Shown piece by piece: positions 17,489 through 25,049 of a stretch of 33,475 nucleotides of DNA. The stretch is from positions 1 to 33,475 of the forward strand of contig SXIP01000152.1 in NCBI GenBank assembly GCA_005772825.1. Direction: 5' to 3'. Origin of the DNA: Methylococcaceae bacterium (GTDB taxonomy: Bacteria; Pseudomonadota; Gammaproteobacteria; Methylococcales; Methylomonadaceae). A program made the translations under genes and the position numbers. The stretch's first letter is position 1, and each line of letters opens with the position of its first letter. Below the pieces are notes generated by a model. It had not been told where the DNA came from. It saw nothing but the letters and a program-made list of their open reading frames with translations, and ran no database searches.

Positions 17489-18765
17489 AGTGTGAGCGTC
17501 CTGATGTAAGTGATGGTGTTGGTTAGCTGTTGTAAAGAGCGCCTTTGCTTGTTTTTGCTTTGTTTAAGCTGACCAAGCTGCGCGCCGGTTATTTGGCCGT
17601 GTTGTTCCAGCCAGCGCCAGGCCTCCGCCTCATTCTGCAATCGGTGCTGTCTGCAAATGTCGGCAAGCAAATGCTGCACCAACGCCTCGGCCAACAAACG
17701 GTTGTTCAGACGATGGGCAAAGAAACCGGACATGACTTCAATAAAGTCAAGCGCCGACGGCTGACTCACGCGCATTCTGACCGGCGCCAAACGGTTGCTG
17801 TGGCCCAGCACATACAACAACCACAGCACCCCCAGGAAGCCCAGAGTTTTATGCAGGCGCACATCTTTAAAAAAATGTTCCGGGTCATAAAGTTCCGCCA
17901 GGCCGAAATGATAGTCGTCAAATAACACCCGTCCGTGCGGGGCTAAGGTTAGCCTCAGCAGGTTGCTGATAAACCGGGCGTTGTCGAGCTTGCTTAAACG
18001 GCTGTTGCTGAACACATCCGGCGCCAGCAACAACACAATCCGGCCGGCATCGGCACTGATTTGCCAGCCTGCTGTCGCCGTGGGATCGTCGTCCACATTG
18101 AACAAGCGTAGCGCGAGATTATCCTTATCGGTGCTGGACAATGTCCAGTGTTGTTCTAACAAATAGGGCATCGTTTGTGTGTCCAGTTCCTTGACGCCCT
18201 GTAATAAAGGTTGGCTGGACAAGGCCTGTAACCGACTGGCTTGGGCGACATGACTTTTGACGGCCGCCTGCATGGCCGCCACCGATTCACGGAAACTTTT
18301 TGCTTTCTCGGCTTGTTGGCGGTTATCCGACTTCTTTTCGCTGTTTTCTTTATCGAGCAGCCACGCATAGCCGTCCAAAAAATCCTTGAGATCGCAAAAA
18401 CAATTTTCAGCCCCGGACCATGTCGGACGATGATATACCGCAGCGAGAACAAGCAAGGTATTGCCTTGCTTCAGCCAACGGTTCAGGGCCGACCATTCCG
18501 CCTTGCTGATGGCGCTTGGAGCGGGCAGGCTGGTCACCAACAGATTGCCCCGGCCCTGGCCCAGTTCGGTGTAACGCTTGCGGAAGCTAACCACTGCGAC
18601 ATGCTCGCGTTGCAGCCAGACAAAAAGCCCTTTCAGGCCGTCCGTCCCCCGGTCTTCAGTGGTCGGTAACGACACCGGCTTTTGCGTATCGGGAGGCGTG
18701 AATAGAAAAATGACCAGCGCTAATGCCGCCAATGCGCTTAGTAATGTGATTAAACGTTCTTTCAT
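17485..18765 (-). CDS. DUF4350-domain membrane protein
   Basis: A 426-aa protein with an N-terminal membrane anchor (residues 5-23) and a second helix near 307-321 (GFLGVLWLLYVLGHS). Between them is a periplasmic GATase-like domain that matches DUF4350: TEDRGTDGLKGLFVWLQRE, then LLVTSLPAP, NRWLKQGNTLLVLA and LLAPDVFSN..L, with FDDYHFG at 282-288. A helical cytoplasmic tail follows. Such proteins are regular members of MoxR/DUF58/DUF4129 operons; the role is not known. It overlaps the DUF4129 gene by 4 bp and the MoxR gene by 4 bp. Confidence 0.85.
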   Translation of the reverse strand: MKERLITLLSALAALALVIFLFTPPDTQKPVSLPTTEDRGTDGLKGLFVWLQREHVAVVSFRKRYTELGQGRGNLLVTSLPAPSAISKAEWSALNRWLKQGNTLLVLAAVYHRPTWSGAENCFCDLKDFLDGYAWLLDKENSEKKSDNRQQAEKAKSFRESVAAMQAAVKSHVAQASRLQALSSQPLLQGVKELDTQTMPYLLEQHWTLSSTDKDNLALRLFNVDDDPTATAGWQISADAGRIVLLLAPDVFSNSRLSKLDNARFISNLLRLTLAPHGRVLFDDYHFGLAELYDPEHFFKDVRLHKTLGFLGVLWLLYVLGHSNRLAPVRMRVSQPSALDFIEVMSGFFAHRLNNRLLAEALVQHLLADICRQHRLQNEAEAWRWLEQHGQITGAQLGQLKQSKNKQRRSLQQLTNTITYIRTLTL

Positions 18766-19658
18766 CGCCCTGATGCACTCAACAACGCTTGCACATCATC
18801 GCGGTAATGTTCGAGCGTACCTGGTTCCACCGGGTGATCACCGTAAAGTATCGGTTCCGCCACGCTGATCAGACCGGCAAACAGCGGCGCCAGACCGGTC
18901 GCTTGTTGCCGGATGGAACGCAGTATTTGCCGATGGGTGAGGCTGGCGTCGGAAGGGATGGCATTACGCTCTACCAGCACTGCTATCGCTTGTTCAAGCA
19001 ATGCGGCAAGTTGCAGCGCCTCAGATAAACCGTCCAGGTCTTGCCGATTCGGCGATGAAAGCGTCAAGCTGTGTTGTCCCGATGATTTTTTTGGCGAAGC
19101 TCGTCGCCTATCTTTTCTGCCGGCAAAAAATCCGGCGGCATAAAGCTCGCTCAGCACCAACCAAAGCGCGCTGAGCACTAATGTCGCCATCGCTCCGTAG
19201 ATAAAAATCAACACCGTTTGCTCCGATGGCTTGATGGTTTTGAACAAGCGCAACAGCCATTGGTATTCTTGTTCATAATCACCGGTCTGCAAACTGTCCA
19301 GCCATTTCAGGAAAGCCTGCCACCATTCCGCTTGCGGGTCGGTTTTTTCGGCGGTCAAAATACCGGCCAGCAGTTGTTCCAGACCGTCCTGGCGGATAGC
19401 CTCAGCTCCGCGTATTTGCCTTGTGTCGGCGATGAATTGCAATTGGGCAAGACTAACCTTATCCAGCAACGGCGGTTCGGCAACCTTTAACAAACCTTGA
19501 CTGTCCAGTTCCTTATACAGCGCCGGGCAGTCTTTTTTTAAATGGACTTGTTGGCTGTCGCGCTGTTTGGACAAGTTTAAGCAAGTCTGCCAAGGCTCGA
19601 CCTTGGCCTGTGCTGGTAACAGCCAACAACAAAGCAGCAAAGCCGCCAGACCATGCAT
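18762..19658 (-). CDS. DUF4129-domain protein
   Basis: A 298-aa protein with a signal peptide (about residues 1-18, ending PAQA), a periplasmic region with two cysteines (CLNLSKQ..., KKDCPALY), one membrane helix (about 147-172, LIFIYGAMATLVLSALWLVL) and a cytoplasmic C-terminal domain. That domain carries the DUF4129 pattern (LLEQAIAVLVERNAIPSDASLTHRQILR, then PILYGDHP). The basic patch GRKDRRRASPKK follows the helix, in line with positive-inside topology. It overlaps its neighbour upstream by one base and downstream by four. Confidence 0.85.
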   Translation of the reverse strand: MHGLAALLLCCWLLPAQAKVEPWQTCLNLSKQRDSQQVHLKKDCPALYKELDSQGLLKVAEPPLLDKVSLAQLQFIADTRQIRGAEAIRQDGLEQLLAGILTAEKTDPQAEWWQAFLKWLDSLQTGDYEQEYQWLLRLFKTIKPSEQTVLIFIYGAMATLVLSALWLVLSELYAAGFFAGRKDRRRASPKKSSGQHSLTLSSPNRQDLDGLSEALQLAALLEQAIAVLVERNAIPSDASLTHRQILRSIRQQATGLAPLFAGLISVAEPILYGDHPVEPGTLEHYRDDVQALLSASGR

Positions 19659-20434
19659 TATTTTGCCAGCCGCAAGGCAAGGTCGCCGCCGGATTTGCGT
19701 AACTTCAGGTCATGGAACTGCACATAACCGAGCACGAAGAAATAAGGGATGAAAATAGCCAACGCCAAATCACTGATAACGCTGGTCAGGATTTTGGCCG
19801 TCATGTTGTCGTTTGAACCCAAAAATGCAAGCAATGCGACCAATGCAAAATAGACTACCATCGCAATGACGCCGGGCGCCATATAAACCGACAAAGTCCG
19901 CCACCAATGTCCCCAAACCAGATTGTGACTGGCCTTTAACGAGGCGTAAGCGCTCAGCGAATCAACAACGATAAAGTAGATATACAACATCATCGATAAC
20001 GTTAAAGCAATTCCGGGCACTACGAAAAGGATAGTCCCGCCCATGATGGCCAGCGTATATAAAATGACTGCCCACAACATCGCCGGAAATTTTTTGCACC
20101 CGAACTGCAAGGCGTCGATAAAGCTGTCTTCGCGCTGCTGTACGATATTGTCGATGCGGTAAATGATCGCCAATTGGATGACAAAAAATACCAACGAAGA
20201 TACCAGTAGATAGCCCATCGCCATCGGCAGCCTTGCCAACATCAATGCGTGCGCTTGCGACCCGTCTGCCGACGGGTCGCCTATCAAGCGTTCAGTCATC
20301 AGGCTCTGCGAAACATATATAGCGGCCATAAGTAAAATCAAACCAACCAGTTTGTTAAAGCTGGCTTTATATAGCCTGATGCTGATGTCCAATATTTTTC
20401 CGATGCTGACGGGTTCGGATGCTAAGAGCTGCAT
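19658..20434 (-). CDS. Polytopic membrane protein, first gene of the MoxR operon
   Basis: A 258-aa hydrophobic protein with about six membrane helices and a short cytoplasmic N-terminus (SEPVSIGKILDISIRLYKASF). This N-terminal pattern and the VVPGIALTLSMMLYIYFIVVDSLSAYASLKAS segment resemble the glycerophosphoryl-diester-phosphodiesterase-membrane/DUF975-like families, which lack the catalytic domain. AGGA lies nine bases before the ATG. It is the first gene of the overlapping set, so the operon promoter should lie in the gap upstream of it. No specific function is recognised. Confidence 0.75.
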   Translation of the reverse strand: MQLLASEPVSIGKILDISIRLYKASFNKLVGLILLMAAIYVSQSLMTERLIGDPSADGSQAHALMLARLPMAMGYLLVSSLVFFVIQLAIIYRIDNIVQQREDSFIDALQFGCKKFPAMLWAVILYTLAIMGGTILFVVPGIALTLSMMLYIYFIVVDSLSAYASLKASHNLVWGHWWRTLSVYMAPGVIAMVVYFALVALLAFLGSNDNMTAKILTSVISDLALAIFIPYFFVLGYVQFHDLKLRKSGGDLALRLAK

Positions 20435-20703
20435 AATATGTTCCTCATGGATGGAATGATAGCGTACTTACAGTAAAGGAAGTTTTCAGCGATTGAGTAT
20501 AGCTGTTTTGACTAACATTAAAAGGCAGCGACATGACTTTTCGGCGTGATAGGGTGCAAAAGTCTGTCAAGCACAATGCTGGCTTGGCGTGTATGTCCTT
20601 TGATTCCTTTCATGTTCTCGGGTATTTTTTTCGTATGGGGTGATTGAGAAGTTAAAAATTTTTTTAATTACATCCAATTTCCATCTTGCTGCGTATATCT
20701 TCA

Positions 20704-20732
20704 CATAGTAAATGCACATGCTATTTACTATG
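20704..20732. promoter_or_regulatory. 29-bp dyad, putative operator of the DUF4331/HupE/TonB-receptor locus
   Basis: CATAGTAAAT (20704-20713) and ATTTACTATG (20723-20732) are perfect 10-bp inverted repeats. The centre GCA-CA-TGC adds three more pairs with one bulged T. It ends 47 bp before the DUF4331 start. It could be a dimer or tetramer binding site or a 5' leader hairpin. The layout of long arms about 15 bp apart resembles metal-regulator operators such as NikR sites in overall size, but the bases do not match a consensus I know. Confidence 0.5.
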
Positions 20733-20763
20733 AACCGATGGCTCAAGAGCCGGCTTTTAATGA

Positions 20764-20770
20764 AGAGGAG
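20764..20770 (+). promoter_or_regulatory. Ribosome binding site deciding the DUF4331 start
   Basis: AGAGGAG lies nine bases before the ATG at 20780. The frame has an earlier ATG at 20738, but that one has no ribosome binding site and would put an acidic stretch before the signal peptide, so 20780 is chosen. Confidence 0.8.
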
Positions 20771-20779
20771 AACGTAGCA

Positions 20780-22294
20780 ATGCAAACAAAACAATTCAAG
20801 CGTCAACTGACCGTATTGAGCGCATCAGTCCTGACGCTGCTATCTGTAGGCCTGCCGAGTGCCGTGCAGGCATCCAGTCACCGTGAGGCGCTGGCGGTTT
20901 TAAGCGATCCTTGTGTCGATAATGCCGACGTCTATGCCTGGGTTAAACCCGGCACCCATGACAAACTTTATCTTATCGCGACACTGGCGGGGCTTCATGA
21001 GCCCGGTCAGGGCAATCAACAGACGCGCTTATGTGACGATGTCCTGTATGAATTTCATATCACCCGCGGCATCGGCGTGCTGGAGGATGCCGTGACTTAC
21101 CAGATCGATTTTAACTCGACGCCGCCGACTCCGGTTGATGAAGGTGATTTGACTTTGCCTGTCGGTGGCGGCAAAGAGTTGCTGATCCAGTTGAGCGGCG
21201 TTAAGCAAACTTACAATGTGACCAAGGTCGAAAACGGCGTAAGCACTGTGATTGCCAAAAACGTGCCGGTCGCGCCGCCGAATATCGGCCCGCAAACCGA
21301 TCGTATCGTCTACGGATTGGCTCCGTTCCAGCCGTATGCCGCAGGCGGCAGTGAAACCAGCCGCCGGGTAGGGCTTTATAATGATGCTTTCGCCGCTACT
21401 TTTATCCGTCCGTTGGGTGCGGGCGGTGCGGAAGGCAGGGTTTGGGCCGGTACGCGCGATGATGGCTTTTATCTGGATGAGAAGGGTATTTTTGATATTC
21501 TCAACCTGGGCGGGCTGCAAAGCATTGGTGGTCGCAGTACGCCGGGCGAAGATGTCTTTGCCGGTTTCAATATCAATGCGATTGCTCTGGAAGTCCCTAC
21601 AAAAAAGTTGACCGGTGACGGCCAGCCGGTCAAGCATAACGGTACGCCGGGCGATGATACCTTGCTGGGCGTTTGGGTTTCCGAAAGTCGCCGTAAATTC
21701 CGCACCCTGAATACCGATAAAGGTCCTTCGCAAAGCGGGCCTTGGGTGCAGGTCGGTCGTGAAGCGATTCCGCTGGTCAATGCCGGTGTCATCGGTACCC
21801 AGGATCAATCCAAATACTTGCGCACAACACCGGCCACCGATGTGGCCAACTTCGCCAATTATTTCCTGAAGCCTATCCTGGTGCGCGATGCCGAATTCCT
21901 GGGTATTTATAATGCCCTCGGCGTTCCACCTGCAACGGTCGCCAGCCTGAAAGAAAACCGCGTTGACATCTTGAAGGCGATTAACCTGGATGATTTCCCG
22001 ACACCCGGAGCGCATCACGTCCCGATTGCTGCGGGTAAGACCGGTGACGTGCTGCGTGTCGACATGGCGATAGACTCGCATTTCCCGAATGGTCGGATGA
22101 TTCCCGGCGGCGCTAAGCCCAACCAGGAAGATGTCGATGTCAGCGACGCGTTAATCACGCTGATTGTTTCCGGTGGCGCGATTCCTCTCGGGGATGCTGT
22201 CAATTCGAATGATAAAAACTACCTGACTGAATTCCCCTGGTTGGCGCTTCCTCATCAAGGGCTTCATGGCGGTCACGGCAAACCGGCGCCCTGA
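20780..22294 (+). CDS. DUF4331-domain secreted protein
   Basis: A 504-aa protein with a signal peptide (residues 1-31, cleavage after AVQA). The mature protein begins SSHREA, the family hallmark, followed by DNADVYAWV, as in other DUF4331 proteins (usually SSHREAP...DNTDVYAF). Other matching blocks are DVLYEFHITRG, FAGFNINAIALEVP and LLGVWVSESRRK, with HFPNGRMIPGG..NQEDVDVSDALITLI near the end. The chain ends with a short His-rich tail (HQGLHGGHG). Two cysteines at residues 45 and 85 could form a disulfide. The function of the family is unknown. It overlaps the next gene by one base (TGATG) and is the first gene of the locus that also encodes permeases and a TonB receptor, so a role in metal handling outside the cytoplasm is inferred. 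Confidence 0.88.
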   Translation: MQTKQFKRQLTVLSASVLTLLSVGLPSAVQASSHREALAVLSDPCVDNADVYAWVKPGTHDKLYLIATLAGLHEPGQGNQQTRLCDDVLYEFHITRGIGVLEDAVTYQIDFNSTPPTPVDEGDLTLPVGGGKELLIQLSGVKQTYNVTKVENGVSTVIAKNVPVAPPNIGPQTDRIVYGLAPFQPYAAGGSETSRRVGLYNDAFAATFIRPLGAGGAEGRVWAGTRDDGFYLDEKGIFDILNLGGLQSIGGRSTPGEDVFAGFNINAIALEVPTKKLTGDGQPVKHNGTPGDDTLLGVWVSESRRKFRTLNTDKGPSQSGPWVQVGREAIPLVNAGVIGTQDQSKYLRTTPATDVANFANYFLKPILVRDAEFLGIYNALGVPPATVASLKENRVDILKAINLDDFPTPGAHHVPIAAGKTGDVLRVDMAIDSHFPNGRMIPGGAKPNQEDVDVSDALITLIVSGGAIPLGDAVNSNDKNYLTEFPWLALPHQGLHGGHGKPAP

Positions 22295-23697
22295 TGGCTA
22301 CCATCATCAAATCCACGCTGGTCTCTCCCCCGTTCAGGGGGAGGGTTTTCATCGGCCTGTTGTTGGCTGCGGTGCTGCTACCCGCCTGTCAGCAGCAAGC
22401 GGCGTCTGATAAATCCGCAGCCGTTGATAAGACTGCAAAGCCTGCGACCATTACGGCGGTTTCGTTACCGGTTAGCGACCAGGCCGGGGTATTGTGTCTG
22501 GCCGACCCGGTCGGCAATACGCCGCTGGATACCGATATTCGTAAACAGCAGGCCCAGGTAAAAATGTTTGCCGGGCAAGCGCAATACTGGCTTCAAACAG
22601 GCCGGGGTTGGGTGCGCAAGGCCCGGATAACGACTGATCCCGGTTTTTATCTCAATGTTGACGCCTGCGTTGAAACGGCCTTGAAAATTGAGCCGAATCG
22701 CCCGGATGCGCTGGCATTGCGGGGCTTGGCGCTAATGAACGGCCATCAGTTCGGCGAGGCGAAAGCGCTTGCCGCGGGAATCCTGCAAAAAGAACCGCAG
22801 AACCTGGTCGCGCTGGGCATTCTCAGCGATGCGCAACTGGAGCTCGGTGAATTCGAGGACGCCGCCTACACGGCGCAACGCTTGATGGATTATCGTCCGG
22901 ACATGGCGTCCTACGCCAGGGCTTCCTATCTGCGTTGGTTGCAGGGCGATGCCGAAGCCGCCAAGGTTTTGATACGGCAGGCTTTATTGGCCGGTCGCGA
23001 TGTTAAGGACCCGGAGCCGACCGCCTGGACGTTTGTTGAAGCCGGTATGCTGTTTTGGCAGGAAGGCGATTATGAAGGCGCCGATGCGGTATTCGAGGAA
23101 GCCTTGAAATGGGTGCCGGATTATCCCGCTGCATGGGTCGGGCGGGGCAGGGCGGCCTTGAGTCTGGGTCAGGCGGAACGGGCTGTCACTTACCTGGAAA
23201 ATGCCTATCGCCGTTATCCATTGCCGGAAACGGCCTGGTTGCTCGGTGATGCGCGCTTGATGACCGGCGACAGTGAGGGGGCCGAACGCGAATACCAGCG
23301 CGTTATTCGGGACGGCAAGCGCATGGATAGACTGACGCTGGCGTTATTCTATGCGGTAAAAAATCGCTCTATCGAAGAAGCATTGTATTTGCTTGAGGCG
23401 GAACGCAAAATTCGCCACAGCATTTATGTCGATGATGCGGCGGCCTGGATATTGTATCGTCTGGGCCGTTACCCGGAAGCAAAACAGGCGAGCGACCAAG
23501 CGTTACGTTTGGGAACACGCGATGCCCGCTTGCTCTATCACGCCGGGGCGATTCACTATGCGATGGGCAAGGTGAAAAGCGGACGCAAGCAGATACGCGA
23601 GGCCTTAAAGCTGAATCCGAAATTTGACAGCACCGCCGTCGCGGAAGCACAACTGATTCTGGACAGGAGTAAAGCCAATGTGTTGGTTAAACGTTAG
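22294..23697 (+). CDS. TPR-repeat lipoprotein
   Basis: A 467-aa protein starting at the ATG that overlaps the DUF4331 stop by one base. The signal peptide contains a lipobox LLPAC with the acylated Cys at residue 32; the following QQQ does not favour inner-membrane retention (no Asp at +2). From about residue 100 the protein is built of TPR units, for example RPDALALRGLALMNGHQFGEAKALA, then YPAAWVGRGRAALSLGQAERAVTYLENA and ARLLYHAGAIHYAMGKVKSGRKQIREALKLNP. It probably scaffolds partner proteins in the periplasm, perhaps the DUF4331 protein or the receptor. The codons for SPPFRGR before the hydrophobic core come from a palindromic repeat at 22325-22343. Its 3' end overlaps the next gene by 20 bp. 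Confidence 0.85.
   Translation: MATIIKSTLVSPPFRGRVFIGLLLAAVLLPACQQQAASDKSAAVDKTAKPATITAVSLPVSDQAGVLCLADPVGNTPLDTDIRKQQAQVKMFAGQAQYWLQTGRGWVRKARITTDPGFYLNVDACVETALKIEPNRPDALALRGLALMNGHQFGEAKALAAGILQKEPQNLVALGILSDAQLELGEFEDAAYTAQRLMDYRPDMASYARASYLRWLQGDAEAAKVLIRQALLAGRDVKDPEPTAWTFVEAGMLFWQEGDYEGADAVFEEALKWVPDYPAAWVGRGRAALSLGQAERAVTYLENAYRRYPLPETAWLLGDARLMTGDSEGAEREYQRVIRDGKRMDRLTLALFYAVKNRSIEEALYLLEAERKIRHSIYVDDAAAWILYRLGRYPEAKQASDQALRLGTRDARLLYHAGAIHYAMGKVKSGRKQIREALKLNPKFDSTAVAEAQLILDRSKANVLVKR
22325..22343. repeat. GC-rich hairpin inside the TPR-lipoprotein signal peptide codons
   Basis: CTCCCCC (22325-22331) pairs perfectly with GGGGGAG (22337-22343) across GTTCA. It resembles the repeat at 9790-9824 (CTCTCCC...GGGGAGAGGG). 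Here it has become coding sequence, giving SPPFRGR in the n-region of the signal peptide. It may also form an mRNA hairpin just after the start codon. Confidence 0.6.
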
Positions 23698-24739
23698 ATA
23701 TATCGTGTTGCTGTTTTTGCTAACGACGACAGTGAATGCCCATGTCGTCGGTATTTCGAAAGGCGAGTACGGCATTGACGGGGAAAACGTAACAGCGGCG
23801 TTGGTATTCGCCCGGCCTGAACTGACGGGCAGTCTGCCGGGGCTGGATGCCGATCGGGATGGTCGCTTGTCGGAGCAGGAAGTAACGGCGGCGCGAAGCT
23901 TGCTAGATGCGGCTATCGTTCAGCATCTCGCCGTTAAAACCGATACCGGCTATTGCAGCGGCGTCTTGCAGAAAGCCGCGCTGGTGGAGCAGGATGGTCT
24001 GGCGATTGATGCGTTTTATCAGTGTCATCAAGCCGCGGGCAAGCGGATGTTTGATTTCAGGTTTCTCGATCAGCTTTCTTTTGGTCACCGGCATCTGGCG
24101 ACAGTGACGCAGGGTAGTATCAATCAGCATTTTGTGGCTTATGCCGGTAATGCTTCATTTTCAGTGACTCCTTCTGTTGTATCGGTGTCAGGCGCAGCAA
24201 CGGCCTGGTCGCTGGTGCATCTGGGTATCGAGCATATCCTTACCGGCTACGACCATCTGGTGTTCCTGCTCGGATTAATCGTGGTCGGCGGCAGCATGCG
24301 TTCTTTGCTGATGGTCGTTACCGCATTCACCATTGCACATTCGATTACCTTAGGTCTGGCCGCGCTGAACGTATGGACGCCTGCACCGAGTGTCATTGAA
24401 CCGGCGATTGCGTTGACTATTGCTTATGTCGGTATCGAAAACTGGTTCCTGCCTGATGCCACCCGGCGCTGGCTGATCACTTTTCCGTTCGGTTTGATCC
24501 ACGGCTTCGGTTTTGCCGGTGCGCTACAGGAAATAGCCTTGCCGCAGGAGCAAATACCGATGGCGTTATTAGCGTTTAACGGCGGCGTGGAAATTGGCCA
24601 GATCGCCGTGCTGCTGATGGTATTGCCGGTGATTATATACTTGCGCCGTCAATACTGGTTCGTCAGGAACGGTGTTAGAAGCGTCAGTACGGCAATTGCT
24701 ATTGCGGGCGGATGGTGGTTTGTCGTCAGGGTGATTTAG
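23678..24739 (+). CDS. HupE/UreJ_2-like membrane protein with N-terminal EF-hand loop
   Basis: A 353-aa protein with AGGAG eight bases before its ATG. A signal peptide (1-21, cleavage before HVVG) is followed by a periplasmic domain of about 150 residues and about seven membrane helices. The domain holds a canonical EF-hand loop, DADRDGRLSEQE (residues 57-68: D at 1, 3, 5, G at 6, E at 12), plus Cys93 and Cys116. The membrane half carries the HupE/UreJ_2 motifs HLGIEHILTGYDHLVFL (181-197), FTIAHSITL (217-225) and FGLIHGFGFAGAL (271-283). His and Asp in these helices are the likely metal ligands. HupE-type proteins take up nickel or cobalt; the metal here is not shown. It should sit in the inner membrane as the permease of this locus. 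Confidence 0.88.
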   Translation: MCWLNVRYIVLLFLLTTTVNAHVVGISKGEYGIDGENVTAALVFARPELTGSLPGLDADRDGRLSEQEVTAARSLLDAAIVQHLAVKTDTGYCSGVLQKAALVEQDGLAIDAFYQCHQAAGKRMFDFRFLDQLSFGHRHLATVTQGSINQHFVAYAGNASFSVTPSVVSVSGAATAWSLVHLGIEHILTGYDHLVFLLGLIVVGGSMRSLLMVVTAFTIAHSITLGLAALNVWTPAPSVIEPAIALTIAYVGIENWFLPDATRRWLITFPFGLIHGFGFAGALQEIALPQEQIPMALLAFNGGVEIGQIAVLLMVLPVIIYLRRQYWFVRNGVRSVSTAIAIAGGWWFVVRVI

Positions 24740-24755
24740 ATTCGACTTACCATGT

Positions 24756-24788
24756 TTCACCACGAAGACACGAAGTTCACGAAGGTTT
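24756..24788. repeat. CACGAAG-type short repeat
   Basis: The motif CACGAAG occurs at the start and end of this stretch with ACACGAAG between (CACGAAGACACGAAG then TTCACGAAGG). This is a common intergenic repeat in many bacteria. It abuts the inverted-repeat element that starts at 24791, so insertions have accumulated in the gap. Confidence 0.5.
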
Positions 24789-24790
24789 TC

Positions 24791-24991
24791 ATTTTATCGT
24801 TCCCAGGCTCCGGCGTACCCTCTGGGGCATAAATGGGAATGTATCGTTCCCACGCTCCGGCGTGGGAATGCAGGTGCCAACGCTCCAGCGTTGTGTATCA
24901 TTAAGATAACAAGAACTTAGCTCATTTATGTTTCGCGACGCTGGAGCGTCTCTCACTGCGTTCCCACGCCGGAGCGTGGGAACGATAAAAT
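24791..24991. mobile_element. 201-bp MITE-like element with 25-bp terminal inverted repeats
   Basis: The left end (24791-24815, starting ATTTTATCGTTCCCAGG) and right end (24967-24991, ending GGGAACGATAAAAT) are inverted copies with one mismatch in 25. Four internal hairpins follow: TTCCCACGC/GCGTGGGAA (24847-24868), CAACGCT/AGCGTTG (24878-24893), GACGCT/AGCGTC (24937-24950) and TTCCCACGC/GCGTGGGAA (24961-24982). It encodes nothing and no clear target duplication is seen. It lies between the HupE/UreJ_2 gene and the fused permease-receptor gene, so read-through transcription of the locus would have to cross strong hairpins. Confidence 0.7.
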
Positions 24992-25036
24992 CAATTTTGC
25001 TTAATCAACACATCAGGCTGATATTTTTGCCATCAT

Positions 25037-25042
25037 GGAGAA
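25037..25042 (+). promoter_or_regulatory. Ribosome binding site deciding the fusion gene start
   Basis: GGAGAA ends seven bases before the ATG at 25050. The frame has an earlier ATG at 25035 that overlaps this site and has no site of its own, so 25050 is the more likely start. Confidence 0.7.
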
Positions 25043-25049
25043 TACGACG

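Larger units (their letters stand above)
20435..20779. other. Divergent intergenic region between MoxR operon and DUF4331 locus
   Basis: This 345-bp gap separates two divergent operons, so it must hold both promoters. No convincing gene is seen. On the plus side the main structure is the 29-bp dyad at 20704-20732. One promoter reading is TTCACA (20700-20705) with TACTAT (20726-20731), but the spacing of 20 bp is long. An A/T-rich stretch runs 20650-20670. Confidence 0.6.

Noticed and set aside
20738-20779. Earlier ATG of the DUF4331 frame
   Set aside because: It lacks a ribosome binding site and would put acidic residues before the signal peptide, whereas AGAGGAG precedes the ATG at 20780.
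21029-22081. 350-aa minus-strand open frame opposite the DUF4331 gene
   Set aside because: The plus frame has a signal peptide and the SSHREA hallmark; the minus frame has no recognisable domain.
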